A stretch of DNA of 64,000 nt from Klebsiella spallanzanii. Lineage in GTDB: Bacteria > Pseudomonadota > Gammaproteobacteria > Enterobacterales > Enterobacteriaceae. The translations under genes and the position numbers were made by a program. Shown here in pieces: positions 30,712 to 39,292 of this stretch. The notes beneath the pieces were generated by a model, which was given only the letters and a program-made list of their open reading frames with translations, was not told the DNA's origin and searched no databases. The DNA is taken from the NCBI RefSeq assembly GCF_902158555.1, contig NZ_CABGGS010000012.1:46486-110485 (forward strand), given 5' to 3'. Every line of letters starts with the position of its first letter. The stretch's first letter is position 1.

Positions 30712-30993
30712 ATGGCAAAGAGCGCAGCAGCCCTGCATATCCTGGTAAAAGAAGAGAAGCTGGCGCAAGAGATCCTCACCAAACTGGCGCGTGGCGTGAG
30801 CTTCGATCATCTGGCAAAGCGCTATTCAAAGTGTCCATCTGGCCGCAACGGTGGCGATCTTGGGGAATTTAATCAAGGTGTCATGGTTGGGCCATTTGAT
30901 AAAGCGGTCTTTAGCTGCCCGCTGCTGAAGCCTTACGGACCGGTCAAAACCAAGTTCGGCTACCATATCATTAAGGTGCTGTATCGCCGCTAG
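30712..30993 (+). CDS. PpiC paralogue (parvulin-type prolyl isomerase)
   Basis: A 93-residue single-domain parvulin, the same length as PpiC. By hand count about 63 of 93 residues match the next gene. Active-site parts are kept: HILVKEE near the N-terminus, [13 protein letters not shown] and [11 protein letters not shown] at the end. The main changes are in the helix 20-45 ([21 protein letters not shown]) and the [11 protein letters not shown] loop. It precedes ppiC by 50 bases, clearly from a tandem duplication that has since diverged. Confidence 0.88.
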   Translation: MAKSAAALHILVKEEKLAQEILTKLARGVSFDHLAKRYSKCPSGRNGGDLGEFNQGVMVGPFDKAVFSCPLLKPYGPVKTKFGYHIIKVLYRR

Positions 30994-31016
30994 CCCATGC
31001 TACTATTGCGCGCTGA

Positions 31017-31325
<309 letters not shown>

Positions 31326-31332
31326 TCAGGCT

Positions 31333-31354
31333 GGCCCTTTTCCAACAAAGGGCC
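31333..31354 (+). terminator. Hairpin after ppiC
   Basis: GGCCCTTT and AAAGGGCC form an 8-bp stem with a six-base loop 7 bases after the ppiC stop. There is no T-run, so termination is likely weak. Confidence 0.45.
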
Positions 31355-31730
31355 GCAATCTGACATGTTAGTTATGCAAAAAACCTCCCTTCTCTTATGA
31401 TTAATGTCGCCGTGTAACGCAACAGTGGGCTACATTGCATTCACAACCCGCAAATCTGACATGTCAAAACAGATTATTTAGCCTATTTTTTAGTGATGAA
31501 CATCACACTAAATAGCACTATTATCGCTATTAATTGTGATCAAAACTGCAATTTTCTACGTATCTTGTCGCCACATAAAAAATGAGTGATATCTTTGTGA
31601 CATGTCAGTTTGACGGTAATATCTCAACTGACTAAAACAACGGCGTCTCTATGCAGACAAAATCACGTCTCCGTGCCATGGTGTGAGGACGTGCGCCAGA
31701 CCTTATGACTTTATTCAGGAAACACGTGTT
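31355..31730. promoter_or_regulatory. Regulatory region of the sugar-acid cassette with three TGACATGTCA boxes
   Basis: This AT-rich gap before the MFS gene holds three copies of one palindrome: TGACATGTTA at 31361-31370, TGACATGTCA at 31457-31466 and TGACATGTCA at 31598-31607. They are likely operators for the GntR/FCD regulator encoded at the far end of the cassette. A CRP-type site lies between boxes two and three. I see no gene here. Confidence 0.55.
31492..31507. promoter_or_regulatory. CRP-type binding site
   Basis: AGTGA-TGAACA-TCACA is close to the CRP consensus TGTGA-N6-TCACA, with T/A-rich flanks. Its place upstream of a catabolic operon fits catabolite control. Confidence 0.6.
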
Positions 31731-33068
31731 ATGAGTCATTCAATACAACAACAGTCCCTGGATGCAAAAAATGATTTAGAAAAAATCATCGTAACAAAAA
31801 CGACCAGGAAACTTGTTCCACTGATGGTATTGATGTACATCGTGGCGTATATAGATCGTCAGAATATCAGCTTTGCTAAATTACAAATGGTAGATAGCCT
31901 GGGCTGGAGTGAAGCGGCTTTTGGCCTCGGCGCATCACTTTTTTTCATCGGTTATTTAGTTTTTAGCGTTCCCGGAAATTTAATTTTATCGAAGGTAGGT
32001 GCTAAACGCTGGTTCACTATTAGCCTATTGTCATGGGGGGTTATTACTATGGCGCTGGCGTGGACCGAAAAAATGTCAACGTTTTATGCTTTACGTTTTA
32101 TTCTTGGTATTGCCGAAGCCAGCTTTTATCCTGGGTTAATTTATTATTCCACTAAATGGTTTCCTTTAAAATATCGCCCACGCATTGTCGGCTTTTTAGT
32201 CACCGCCAGCATGGTGGCAAATATGATTGGCGCTCCAATTAACGGCTCGCTGCTTAGCATGCACGGCTTTATGGGGCTGGAAGGATGGCAGTGGCTATTC
32301 CTGGCGACTGGCGTGCTTGCACTTCTGCTGATTGCCCCGGTGCTGCTGTGGTTTCCGCAAGGTCCGGAACAGGCTCGCTTCTTGAACGAAGAAGAAAAAC
32401 GCTGGCTGATTAAAAAACTGGCGGCCGAACAGGATGCCAACACCGACAAATCGGTCAATAGCCTGGGTAAGTCGCTGACCGACTGGCGCGTTCTGGCCCT
32501 CGCGCTGGTATACGGATTCATCTGCTTTGGCGCCTACGGTATCAGCTACTGGATGCCGACTATCGTTAAAACCTTCGGCGCTTCGGATATGATGAATGGC
32601 CTGGTCAATATGATCCCATGGGCGATGGTTATCATCATGCTACGCTGGATAACCAGTAAGCCAGAACGTACCGAGAACCCTTATATTAATGTCGCATTAC
32701 CTATGTTTACTGCCGCAATATGTCTGCTGCTCTCGGTCTGGACATTCGCCCAGCCGGTTATTAGCTTCATCTGTATTTGCGGCGTTGTATTATCAGTATT
32801 TGCAATTCAACCCTGCTTCTGGAATCTAACGAAATTCCTTTCAGGCGCAACGGCGGCAGCAGGCATTGCTATTATTAACTCACTGGCAAATCTGGGTGGA
32901 TTTTTCGCGCAAAATACTATTCCCCTTGTACGTGACTTAGAAAAAAGCGACTCAGCACCAATGCTATATTTAAGCGCGGTTATGCTGATCGGTGGGATCG
33001 TCACAATCTTAATTATTCGCTGGTTAAAGAATATTGCCATCAAGGACGCCAAACCCGTTACGCTGTGA
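31731..33068 (+). CDS. MFS transporter, anion:cation symporter family
   Basis: A 445-residue 12-helix transporter of the ACS family, which carries sugar acids and related organic anions (hexuronates, galactonate, tartrate, phthalate). Family marks are MYIVAYIDRQNISFAKLQM at the end of helix 1, and the PGLIYYSTKWFP and RPRIVGFLVTASMVANMIGAPI segments. The ATG has AGGAAA upstream. It is the first gene of a cassette with a 2-hydroxyacid dehydrogenase, an RraA-like aldolase and a PfkB kinase, so it probably imports a sugar acid. The 5' part is AT-rich relative to ppiC. Confidence 0.85.
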   Translation: MSHSIQQQSLDAKNDLEKIIVTKTTRKLVPLMVLMYIVAYIDRQNISFAKLQMVDSLGWSEAAFGLGASLFFIGYLVFSVPGNLILSKVGAKRWFTISLLSWGVITMALAWTEKMSTFYALRFILGIAEASFYPGLIYYSTKWFPLKYRPRIVGFLVTASMVANMIGAPINGSLLSMHGFMGLEGWQWLFLATGVLALLLIAPVLLWFPQGPEQARFLNEEEKRWLIKKLAAEQDANTDKSVNSLGKSLTDWRVLALALVYGFICFGAYGISYWMPTIVKTFGASDMMNGLVNMIPWAMVIIMLRWITSKPERTENPYINVALPMFTAAICLLLSVWTFAQPVISFICICGVVLSVFAIQPCFWNLTKFLSGATAAAGIAIINSLANLGGFFAQNTIPLVRDLEKSDSAPMLYLSAVMLIGGIVTILIIRWLKNIAIKDAKPVTL

Positions 33069-33103
33069 TGATATAAAGCCAAAAAAAATACTCATTAATT
33101 TCA

Positions 33104-33121
33104 CATCCTGCCTTCAGGATG
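33104..33121 (+). other. Intercistronic hairpin after the MFS gene
   Basis: CATCCTG-CCTT-CAGGATG, a 7-bp perfect stem in the 114-base gap before the dehydrogenase gene. It lacks a T-run and is more likely a stability or processing element. Confidence 0.35.
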
Positions 33122-33182
33122 CGGCGAACTACAGCCGTAGAAATTAAAACACTTAATTTTATAATTAAGAGCGGTAGATATT

Positions 33183-34142
33183 ATGAAGAAGATAGTTGTT
33201 ATTGAGCCCGGATATTTAAATTATTCTGCAGAAGAAAGTATTTTACAGAATTGGGATCCGCAGTTTGTTGTTGTTCCAGCAAACGCCTCGCTGGAAGAGA
33301 AGCTGCGCCAGGTAAGCAATGCTGACGCCATCATGGTCCGCGAAGCAACCGTCAGTCGCCCTATGATTGAAGCGATGCAACAGTGCCGCGTTATCGTGCG
33401 CTACGGCGTCGGCGTAGACAATATCGATAGCCAGGCCGCCAGGGAAAAAGGCATTTACGTCGCTAACGTACCGGACTACGGCTCGGAAGATGTTGCTGAG
33501 CACGCTCTGGCGCTGCTCCTGGCCGCAACGCGCCGCATCGCCACTCGCAACCGTGATGTTCGCGATGGTCAGTGGGGAATTGGCCAGCGCGAACCCATGT
33601 TCCGCCTGGCAGGAAAAATTCTCGGCGTCGTCGGCTTTGGCCGAATCTCCCGCTGCTTTGTGCAAAAAGCATCAGGGATCGGTTTTAAGCGCATCCTGGT
33701 AGTCGATCCGCTGCTTACCGATGAGCAGGCTTTACAGGCCGGCGTGACGCGAGTCAGCCTTGATACGCTGTGCCGTGAAGCAGACTTCGTCTCCCTTCAC
33801 GCTCCGTTAACCCCGGACACCCATCACCTTATCGGTGAAGCCGAACTGGCCAAAATGAAGCCCAGCGCCGTACTGGTCAATACCTCGCGCGGCGGGCTTA
33901 TCGATGAGCAGGCGCTGATCAACGCCCTGCTACAACAACGTATTTTCGCCGCCGGACTCGACGTTTTTGAATCCGAACCCCTCAGTGCAAAAAGCCCATT
34001 ACTGCAAATGGAGAACACCTTATGCACGGACCACACCGCCTGGTTTACCGAAGAGTCGGTAGTCGAGCTGCAAAGTAAAGCCGCGCATGAAGTGCGTCGG
34101 GCGTTTGAAGGCGAGCATCCGCTTAATTGGGTTAATCCATAA
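33183..34142 (+). CDS. D-2-hydroxyacid dehydrogenase
   Basis: A 319-residue NAD(P)-dependent oxidoreductase of the D-isomer-specific 2-hydroxyacid dehydrogenase family (SerA/CtBP type). The catalytic triad is complete: R236 (NTSRGGLI), E265 (DVFESEP) and H284 (TDHTAWF). The Rossmann loop is GVVGFG (148-153), with Asp 175 at the end of the second strand (VVDP), which favours NAD. It would interconvert a 2-hydroxy acid and a 2-keto acid in the pathway started by the MFS transporter. The actual substrate is unknown. Confidence 0.88.
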   Translation: MKKIVVIEPGYLNYSAEESILQNWDPQFVVVPANASLEEKLRQVSNADAIMVREATVSRPMIEAMQQCRVIVRYGVGVDNIDSQAAREKGIYVANVPDYGSEDVAEHALALLLAATRRIATRNRDVRDGQWGIGQREPMFRLAGKILGVVGFGRISRCFVQKASGIGFKRILVVDPLLTDEQALQAGVTRVSLDTLCREADFVSLHAPLTPDTHHLIGEAELAKMKPSAVLVNTSRGGLIDEQALINALLQQRIFAAGLDVFESEPLSAKSPLLQMENTLCTDHTAWFTEESVVELQSKAAHEVRRAFEGEHPLNWVNP

Positions 34143-34173
34143 ATTCGCATTCGCTATAAAGAGAGGAAGTGTT

Positions 34174-34830
34174 ATGTACAGCAAAGATATTATCGACGGT
34201 TTTCGCGCTATTTTTTCGACCGCTTCTGTCGCTGACGCCTGCGATCAGATCCTGGGCAAAACGATGTTCCTGCCTTTTGAAATCAAAAACCGCATCAACG
34301 ACAAGAAAATCGTTGGCCCGGCCGTCACCATTTATGAAGACGTCACCGACGAAAAACTGCCACCGCAGCATGCGCTGGACGCCATTGACGAATCCGCCAG
34401 CGGTTCGGTCATCGTCATTACCGGCAACCCGTCGCTGGAAACCGTTGCCGTCTGGGGCGGGCTAATGACCGCCGGGGCTGTTGCCAATAAACATGAAGCT
34501 GCAGTGTTGAACGGCGGCGTCCGTGACCTGGCGGAGATCCGTCGCGATTACGATTTCCCGGTTTACGCCAAGACCGTAACCCCAGGCACTACGCTTGGTC
34601 GCTTCAAGACCATTTCAGCCAACCAGCCCGTCACCATCGGCGATGTCACGGTGAATCCGGGGGATTTGATTGTCGGGGATATCGACGGCGTGGTGTGCGT
34701 ACCGCAGGCGGTCGCTGCCGAAGTCTTAGCGCTGGCGCAATCCATTGATAGCCGCGAGCTGGAACAGGCCAAACTGATTATTCAGTCCGGTTCTCTGCGT
34801 GAAGGCCTGGCGAAATACGGCCGAATCTAA
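34174..34830 (+). CDS. RraA-like aldolase/decarboxylase (HMG/CHA aldolase family)
   Basis: A 218-residue member of the RraA family. It keeps the aldolase signature GGVRD with R117 and D118, which bind substrate and metal in 4-hydroxy-4-methyl-2-oxoglutarate aldolases, together with VAVWGGLMTAGA and GDIDGVVCVP. Such enzymes perform retro-aldol cleavage of 4-hydroxy-2-oxo acids or decarboxylate oxaloacetate. It is therefore likely a catabolic enzyme, not an RNase E inhibitor. ATG 34174 has AGAGGAAG upstream. It acts next to a dehydrogenase that could supply a 2-oxo acid. Confidence 0.82.
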   Translation: MYSKDIIDGFRAIFSTASVADACDQILGKTMFLPFEIKNRINDKKIVGPAVTIYEDVTDEKLPPQHALDAIDESASGSVIVITGNPSLETVAVWGGLMTAGAVANKHEAAVLNGGVRDLAEIRRDYDFPVYAKTVTPGTTLGRFKTISANQPVTIGDVTVNPGDLIVGDIDGVVCVPQAVAAEVLALAQSIDSRELEQAKLIIQSGSLREGLAKYGRI

Positions 34831-34840
34831 TTAACCCAGA

Positions 34841-34867
34841 CGCCATCAGCCAAACCGGCTGATGGCG
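34841..34867 (+). other. Intercistronic hairpin, RraA-like gene/kinase
   Basis: CGCCATCAGCC and GGCTGATGGCG make an 11-bp perfect stem around AAACC in the gap before the kinase gene. No T-run follows, so it probably protects or uncouples upstream mRNA. Confidence 0.5.
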
Positions 34868-34896
34868 AGCCTGGACACTATCACATGGAGAACGCA

Positions 34897-35835
34897 ATGA
34901 AGCAGTTCGATATTCTTTCATTTGGTGAACCCCTTTTCGAATTCAATCAGCTTCCCACGGAGCATTCTGAGCAGCATTACCTCAGCGGATTTGGCGGTGA
35001 TACGTCGAATTTCGCCATTAGCGCGGCGCGGCAAGGCGCTAAAGTTGCCATGTTAACCCAACTCGGCGATGACGTATTTGGGCAGAATTTCCGCGCATTA
35101 TGGGATGAAGAAAAGGTCGATCATCAATGGGTTTACGCGCATAAAACGGCCCCGACGGGGATCTATTTTATTTCGCACAATGAACAAGGTCACCACTTTA
35201 CTTTTTATCGTAAAGGCTCTGCGGCCTCAACGATGACTGTCGATGATATCAATGAGTCCGCCATTGCCGCCGCGCGCTTATTTCACAGTTCAGCCATCAC
35301 GCACGCCATTGGCAATAACGTCAGCGATGCGCTTTTTCACGCCATTGAACTGTGCCAAAAGCACCAAACGCTGATTTCCTTCGACACCAATCTGCGGCTC
35401 AAACTGTGGCCGCTAGCCCGCGCCCGCGCCATCATTCATGAAACCATACGCCACGTAGATTACTGCATGCCTAGCCTCGACGAGGCCCGTCTGCTAACCG
35501 GCAAGCATCACGCAGATGAAATTACGGATTTCTATCTGCAGCTCGGGGCAAAAAATGTGGTGTTAAAAATGGGCGCGGAAGGCGCGATGTTCGCCAATGA
35601 GAACCGGCGGGTCATCTACTCAGGCCATAAAGTCGCCACCGTCGACGCGACCGGGGCCGGAGACTGCTTCTCGGGCGCGTTTCTTTATCGCATTATCAAA
35701 GGCGATTCGCCGGAAGATGCGCTGTGCTACGCCAACGCCGCCGCCGCGCTGACAACAACCGGTTATGGTGCCGTCGCGCCTATTCCTCGCCAGCCACAAG
35801 TTGAAGTATTAATCCAGCAAACTCAATCACAGTAA
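34897..35835 (+). CDS. PfkB-family sugar kinase, 2-keto-3-deoxygluconate-kinase-like
   Basis: A 312-residue ribokinase-fold kinase. The N-terminal FGGDTSNFAISAARQGAKVAML and C-terminal TGAGDCFSGAFLYR motifs (catalytic Asp) are present. The overall sequence resembles KdgK, including FYRKGSAAS, which in KdgK contacts the carboxylate substrate. The second ATG (34897, GGAG 7 bases upstream) is used rather than that at 34885. It likely phosphorylates a 2-keto-3-deoxy sugar acid or a product of the aldolase. Confidence 0.82.
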   Translation: MKQFDILSFGEPLFEFNQLPTEHSEQHYLSGFGGDTSNFAISAARQGAKVAMLTQLGDDVFGQNFRALWDEEKVDHQWVYAHKTAPTGIYFISHNEQGHHFTFYRKGSAASTMTVDDINESAIAAARLFHSSAITHAIGNNVSDALFHAIELCQKHQTLISFDTNLRLKLWPLARARAIIHETIRHVDYCMPSLDEARLLTGKHHADEITDFYLQLGAKNVVLKMGAEGAMFANENRRVIYSGHKVATVDATGAGDCFSGAFLYRIIKGDSPEDALCYANAAAALTTTGYGAVAPIPRQPQVEVLIQQTQSQ

Positions 35836-35840
35836 TCTCC

Positions 35841-35868
35841 GCCGCGCCTGCCAGCGCGGCACATTTTC
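35841..35868 (+). terminator. Probable terminator of the sugar-acid operon
   Basis: GCCGCGC and GCGCGGC pair in a GC-rich stem six bases past the kinase stop, followed by ACATTTTCT. The weak T-run suggests moderate strength. Confidence 0.55.
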
Positions 35869-35978
35869 TCACGGTGCGCCAGCGGCAACTTGTTGCCATA
35901 TATCATTTTCCCATTCCCACAAATCTGTTATACAGTCACCTCTATTGCTGGCCGCAAATGGCCGCTCACCGAGTTAAC

Positions 35979-36638
35979 ATGCCGGAATTTTCAATCAATA
36001 TGACAACGGACTTACTCAAAGACGTTATTTATCGTCGTATCAGAGATATGATCATCAACGGCACATTACCGATGGGCTGCAAAATATCAGAATCAGCGCT
36101 GGCAACTCGTTTATCTTCCACTAAAGCGCCGGTACGCGACGCCTTGAGACGTTTGCAAAGCGAGGGGCTGGTACATATCCGCCCGAAAAGCGGGACCTTT
36201 GTTTTTAACCTGAGCGATATTGAGTTTAACGGGCTGCTGGAGTTTCGTTATTTTGTTGAGGCAAAAGCGCTGAGGCTATCCCTGCATCGCAATCAGCGCC
36301 AGCTGGTACAAGCATTATCTTCCTATCTCGACCACATGACGTTTTGTCTGGAAAATAATTCCACGCATGAATATATTCGCCTCGATAATCTGTTCCACGA
36401 GGCTTTATTCACCTATTGCGGCAATGCCTATTTACAGCAATCCTACGTGCTTATTTCCGCGCAGATGGCGACAATCCGCAATTATCTTGGCAGTAATGAC
36501 GAACATATGCACCGCTCCCATCAACAGCATGTCGCAATCATTCAGGCTATCCAGGATGCGGATGCCGAAAAAGCGCTCCAGGCGCTGCAGGAACATATTC
36601 TTCCAGAAAAAGGGGCCTATTGGGGGCAATTCGGCTAA
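35979..36638 (+). CDS. GntR-family regulator with FCD domain
   Basis: A 219-residue protein with a GntR winged helix (residues about 10-75: LKDVIYRRIRDMIINGTLPMG... STKAPVRDALRRLQSEGL) and an all-helical FCD ligand domain with the metal-type histidines in DNLFHEALF and HQQHVAIIQAI. FCD regulators often control sugar-acid catabolism. It is downstream of the cassette on the same strand and is the natural reader of the TGACATGTCA boxes at 31361-31607. ATG 35979 is the first with good homology; the upstream in-frame codons are judged non-coding. Confidence 0.85.
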   Translation: MPEFSINMTTDLLKDVIYRRIRDMIINGTLPMGCKISESALATRLSSTKAPVRDALRRLQSEGLVHIRPKSGTFVFNLSDIEFNGLLEFRYFVEAKALRLSLHRNQRQLVQALSSYLDHMTFCLENNSTHEYIRLDNLFHEALFTYCGNAYLQQSYVLISAQMATIRNYLGSNDEHMHRSHQQHVAIIQAIQDADAEKALQALQEHILPEKGAYWGQFG

Positions 36639-36672
36639 CACCGCGAACAGATTAACTGAACGCGGTATTACC

Positions 36673-37038
36673 TTATTTATGCGGCTGGAGAAGCTTCTGC
36701 GCTTCGTGTTTCATCACATGTGTGCTGACGGCAGCCTGGAAAACTTTAAACATCAGGCCGTTAATCAGCGTGGTGATGGTAATAACGATAAACGCCGTCA
36801 TTGCCCAGTCAATCAGCGCAAAGCCGCTGTTCAGCAGCGCCGGGCGATATACCGCCATCCCGCCAAACACTACCCAGTGGCTCAGGCAGTAGAAGCAGTG
36901 AAATAGATGCCCCATCAGCGCGTTCTTTTTCGCCGTCCATTCACGAAACGCAGCAAACAACTCCGTCTGCGTCACCGTCATCGAAATACTGCTCGCCGCC
37001 ATCGCAATCATCAGGCAGGTGGTTAAGGTTTCAATCAT
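36673..37038 (-). CDS. Small membrane protein, DUF1360-like
   Basis: A 121-residue protein with hydrophobic segments at both ends (MIETLTTCLMIAMAASSISM and WAMTAFIVITITTLINGLMF) and a central CFYCLSHWVV motif like the CxxC-xxHW of DUF1360 proteins. Its function is unknown. ATG 37038 has AAAGG 8 bases upstream. The reading frame overlaps the end of the Rrf2-family regulator gene by 8 bases, so the two are translationally coupled and probably act together. Confidence 0.55.
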   Translation of the reverse strand: MIETLTTCLMIAMAASSISMTVTQTELFAAFREWTAKKNALMGHLFHCFYCLSHWVVFGGMAVYRPALLNSGFALIDWAMTAFIVITITTLINGLMFKVFQAAVSTHVMKHEAQKLLQPHK

Positions 37039-37474
37039 GGTCATGGCCTTTGTCGTTAAAGTAGCTGATAAATTCACTGCCGATGTCATGCAACGTCAGA
37101 CGCTTAAAGCGATCGAGAATCAGCGTCTGCGCATCGGCGAGCGTCTCTGACATCACCCGGTTTACCCCCTGCTCCACCAGGCACTGCGGGTTTTCACTGC
37201 GGTTACCCAGCGCAAACAGCGCCGGTTCGCCGAGCGCCATGTAGATGTCGTAAAGTGTGATCTCGCTGACCGGCCGACACAGGCGCCAGCCGCCGTGGTG
37301 CCCCTTAGTCGCGCAGACGATATTTTTTTCCCTGAGCCCGGCAAGCAATTTGCGGATGAACGCCGGATTGCCGTCAATAAAAGCGGCCATCTGTTCCGAC
37401 GTCAGAGGCTTATCCATCTGCTCCAGGTGAAGCAAGATGTGCAGCGTTGCGGAGAATGAGTTGTTTGTTTTCAT
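37031..37474 (-). CDS. Rrf2-family transcriptional regulator
   Basis: A 147-residue protein with an N-terminal winged helix (SATLHILLHLEQMDKPLTSEQMAAFIDGNPAFIRKLLAGLREKNIV) and the Rrf2 wing GHHGGWRLCRPVSEITLYDIYMAL. It has cysteines near 58, 71 and 106 but not the tight three-cysteine Fe-S cluster motif of IscR/NsrR, so it is closer to the YwnA group. The start at 37474 follows an AT-rich CTTA...TAAG element that may be its own operator. It cotranscribes a small membrane protein. Confidence 0.75.
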   Translation of the reverse strand: MKTNNSFSATLHILLHLEQMDKPLTSEQMAAFIDGNPAFIRKLLAGLREKNIVCATKGHHGGWRLCRPVSEITLYDIYMALGEPALFALGNRSENPQCLVEQGVNRVMSETLADAQTLILDRFKRLTLHDIGSEFISYFNDKGHDHD

Positions 37475-37611
37475 GTAACTTACAATATTACATAAGATAG
37501 GCGTGAGCAATCCCAGAAAGGATAATCTGTACAAATAAAAGCTATCTACATGATAACCAGATGAATTTATATGATGAGAGTGTGGATTCAGAGATCCCGT
37601 CAAACGCAGAT

Positions 37612-37648
37612 AAAAAAACGGCCCGGTAGCGAGGCGCTAACCGGGCCG
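37612..37648 (-). terminator. ilvC terminator
   Basis: On the minus strand GGCCCGGTTAGCG-CCT-CGCTACCGGGCC is followed by GTTTTTTT. It is a long, nearly perfect stem 18 bases after the ilvC stop, a strong intrinsic terminator. Confidence 0.9.
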
Positions 37649-37666
37649 GATGATAACGAGGTTTTA

Positions 37667-39142
37667 TTAGCCAGCGACGGCAATGCGTTTCATGTCGGTC
37701 ATGTAGCCGCGCAGTTTCTTACCAACCTGCTCGATAGCGTGGCTGCGAACAGCTTCGTTCACGTCGCGCAGCTGAGCGTTGTCGACAGCGCCTTCGGCAA
37801 TCGCTTTGCCCAGGTCGCCGGTCTGCAGAGTGGTCATGAACTCTTTCAGCAGCGGTACGCAAGCGTAAGAGAACAGGTAGTTACCGTATTCTGCGGTATC
37901 AGAGATAACCACGTTCATTTCGTAAAGACGCTTACGGGCGATGGTGTTGGCGATCAGCGGCAGCTCGTGCAGTGATTCGTAGTAAGCAGATTCTTCGATG
38001 ATGCCGGAATCAACCATGGTTTCGAATGCCAGCTCAACGCCCGCTTTCACCATCGCGATCATCAGAACGCCTTTATCGAAGTACTCCTGCTCGCCGATTT
38101 TACCTTCAAACTGCGGTGCGGTTTCGAATGCGGTTTTACCGGTCTCTTCACGCCAGGTCAGCAGTTTCTTATCGTCGTTGGCCCAGTCAGCCATCATGCC
38201 GGAAGAGAACTCGCCGGAGATGATGTCATCCATGTGTTTCTGGAACAGCGGCGCCATGATCTCTTTCAACTGTTCAGACAGCGCGTAAGCACGCAGCTTA
38301 GCCGGGTTAGACAGGCGGTCCATCATCAGGGTGATGCCGCCCTGCTTCAGCGCTTCGGTGATAGTTTCCCAGCCGAACTGAATCAGTTTTTCTGCGTAAG
38401 CCGGATCGGTACCTTCCGCCACCAGCTTGTCGAAGCACAGCAGAGAGCCAGCCTGCAGCATACCGCACAGGATAGTCTGCTCGCCCATCAGGTCAGATTT
38501 CACTTCCGCAACGAAGGAGGATTCCAGAACGCCCGCGCGATGGCCGCCGGTGGCCGCAGCCCAGGCTTTCGCAATGGCCATACCTTCGCCTTTCGGATCG
38601 TTTTCCGGGTGAACCGCGATCAGGGTCGGTACGCCGAAACCACGTTTGTACTCTTCGCGCACTTCGGTACCCGGACACTTCGGCGCCACCATAACGACGG
38701 TGATGTCTTTACGGATCTGCTCGCCGACTTCCACGATGTTGAAGCCGTGTGAATAGCCCAGCGCCGCGCCGTCTTTCATCAGCGGCTGTACGGAACGTAC
38801 AACGTCAGAGTGCTGTTTGTCCGGAGTCAGGTTAACCACCAGGTCAGCCTGCGGGATCAGTTCTTCGTAGGTCCCCACTTTGAAGCCGTTTTCGGTCGCT
38901 TTACGCCATGAAGCGCGCTTTTCAGCAATCGCTTCTTTACGCAGTGCGTAGGAGATATCCAGACCGGAGTCGCGCATGTTCAGGCCCTGGTTCAGGCCCT
39001 GCGCGCCACAGCCGACGATGACCACTTTTTTACCCTGAAGGTAGCTTGCGCCATCGGCGAATTCGTCGCGACCCATAAAGCGACATTTGCCCAGCTGCGC
39101 CAGCTGCTGGCGCAGGTTCAGTGTATTAAAGTAGTTAGCCAT
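37667..39142 (-). CDS. ilvC: Ketol-acid reductoisomerase (class II)
   Basis: NADPH- and Mg-dependent enzyme for the second common step of isoleucine and valine synthesis. The 491-residue product is the long class II form with a duplicated knotted domain, and is nearly identical to E. coli IlvC. The Rossmann segment [24 protein letters not shown] and the phosphate-recognising [14 protein letters not shown] are visible. It is transcribed divergently from ilvY, which activates it when acetohydroxy acids accumulate. Confidence 0.99.
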   Translation of the reverse strand: MANYFNTLNLRQQLAQLGKCRFMGRDEFADGASYLQGKKVVIVGCGAQGLNQGLNMRDSGLDISYALRKEAIAEKRASWRKATENGFKVGTYEELIPQADLVVNLTPDKQHSDVVRSVQPLMKDGAALGYSHGFNIVEVGEQIRKDITVVMVAPKCPGTEVREEYKRGFGVPTLIAVHPENDPKGEGMAIAKAWAAATGGHRAGVLESSFVAEVKSDLMGEQTILCGMLQAGSLLCFDKLVAEGTDPAYAEKLIQFGWETITEALKQGGITLMMDRLSNPAKLRAYALSEQLKEIMAPLFQKHMDDIISGEFSSGMMADWANDDKKLLTWREETGKTAFETAPQFEGKIGEQEYFDKGVLMIAMVKAGVELAFETMVDSGIIEESAYYESLHELPLIANTIARKRLYEMNVVISDTAEYGNYLFSYACVPLLKEFMTTLQTGDLGKAIAEGAVDNAQLRDVNEAVRSHAIEQVGKKLRGYMTDMKRIAVAG

Positions 39143-39254
39143 GGTGATACCTCGTGATGTTGTACTGTCTTATTGTTCGGTTCGCTTTTGCGAGAATGAA
39201 CTTACTATATGACAGGAAATTTATTGCGGAAATTGATATATTCACAACATCACG

Positions 39255-39269
39255 TTGCAATTTCTGCAA
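39255..39269. promoter_or_regulatory. IlvY operator in the ilvY-ilvC intergenic region
   Basis: TTGCA-ATTTC-TGCAA is a perfect 5-bp inverted repeat with a 5-base spacer, 24 bases before the ilvY start. E. coli has two tandem IlvY operators in this gap; this one is clear, the second is less so. An IlvY dimer bound here would repress ilvY and activate ilvC. Confidence 0.7.
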
Positions 39270-39292
39270 TGTAAAATCGTGGAGTGCGTCCT

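Noticed and set aside
34174..34830. Annotation as RNase E inhibitor RraA
   Set aside because: The GGVRD metal/substrate motif and the catabolic context point to the aldolase branch of the family.
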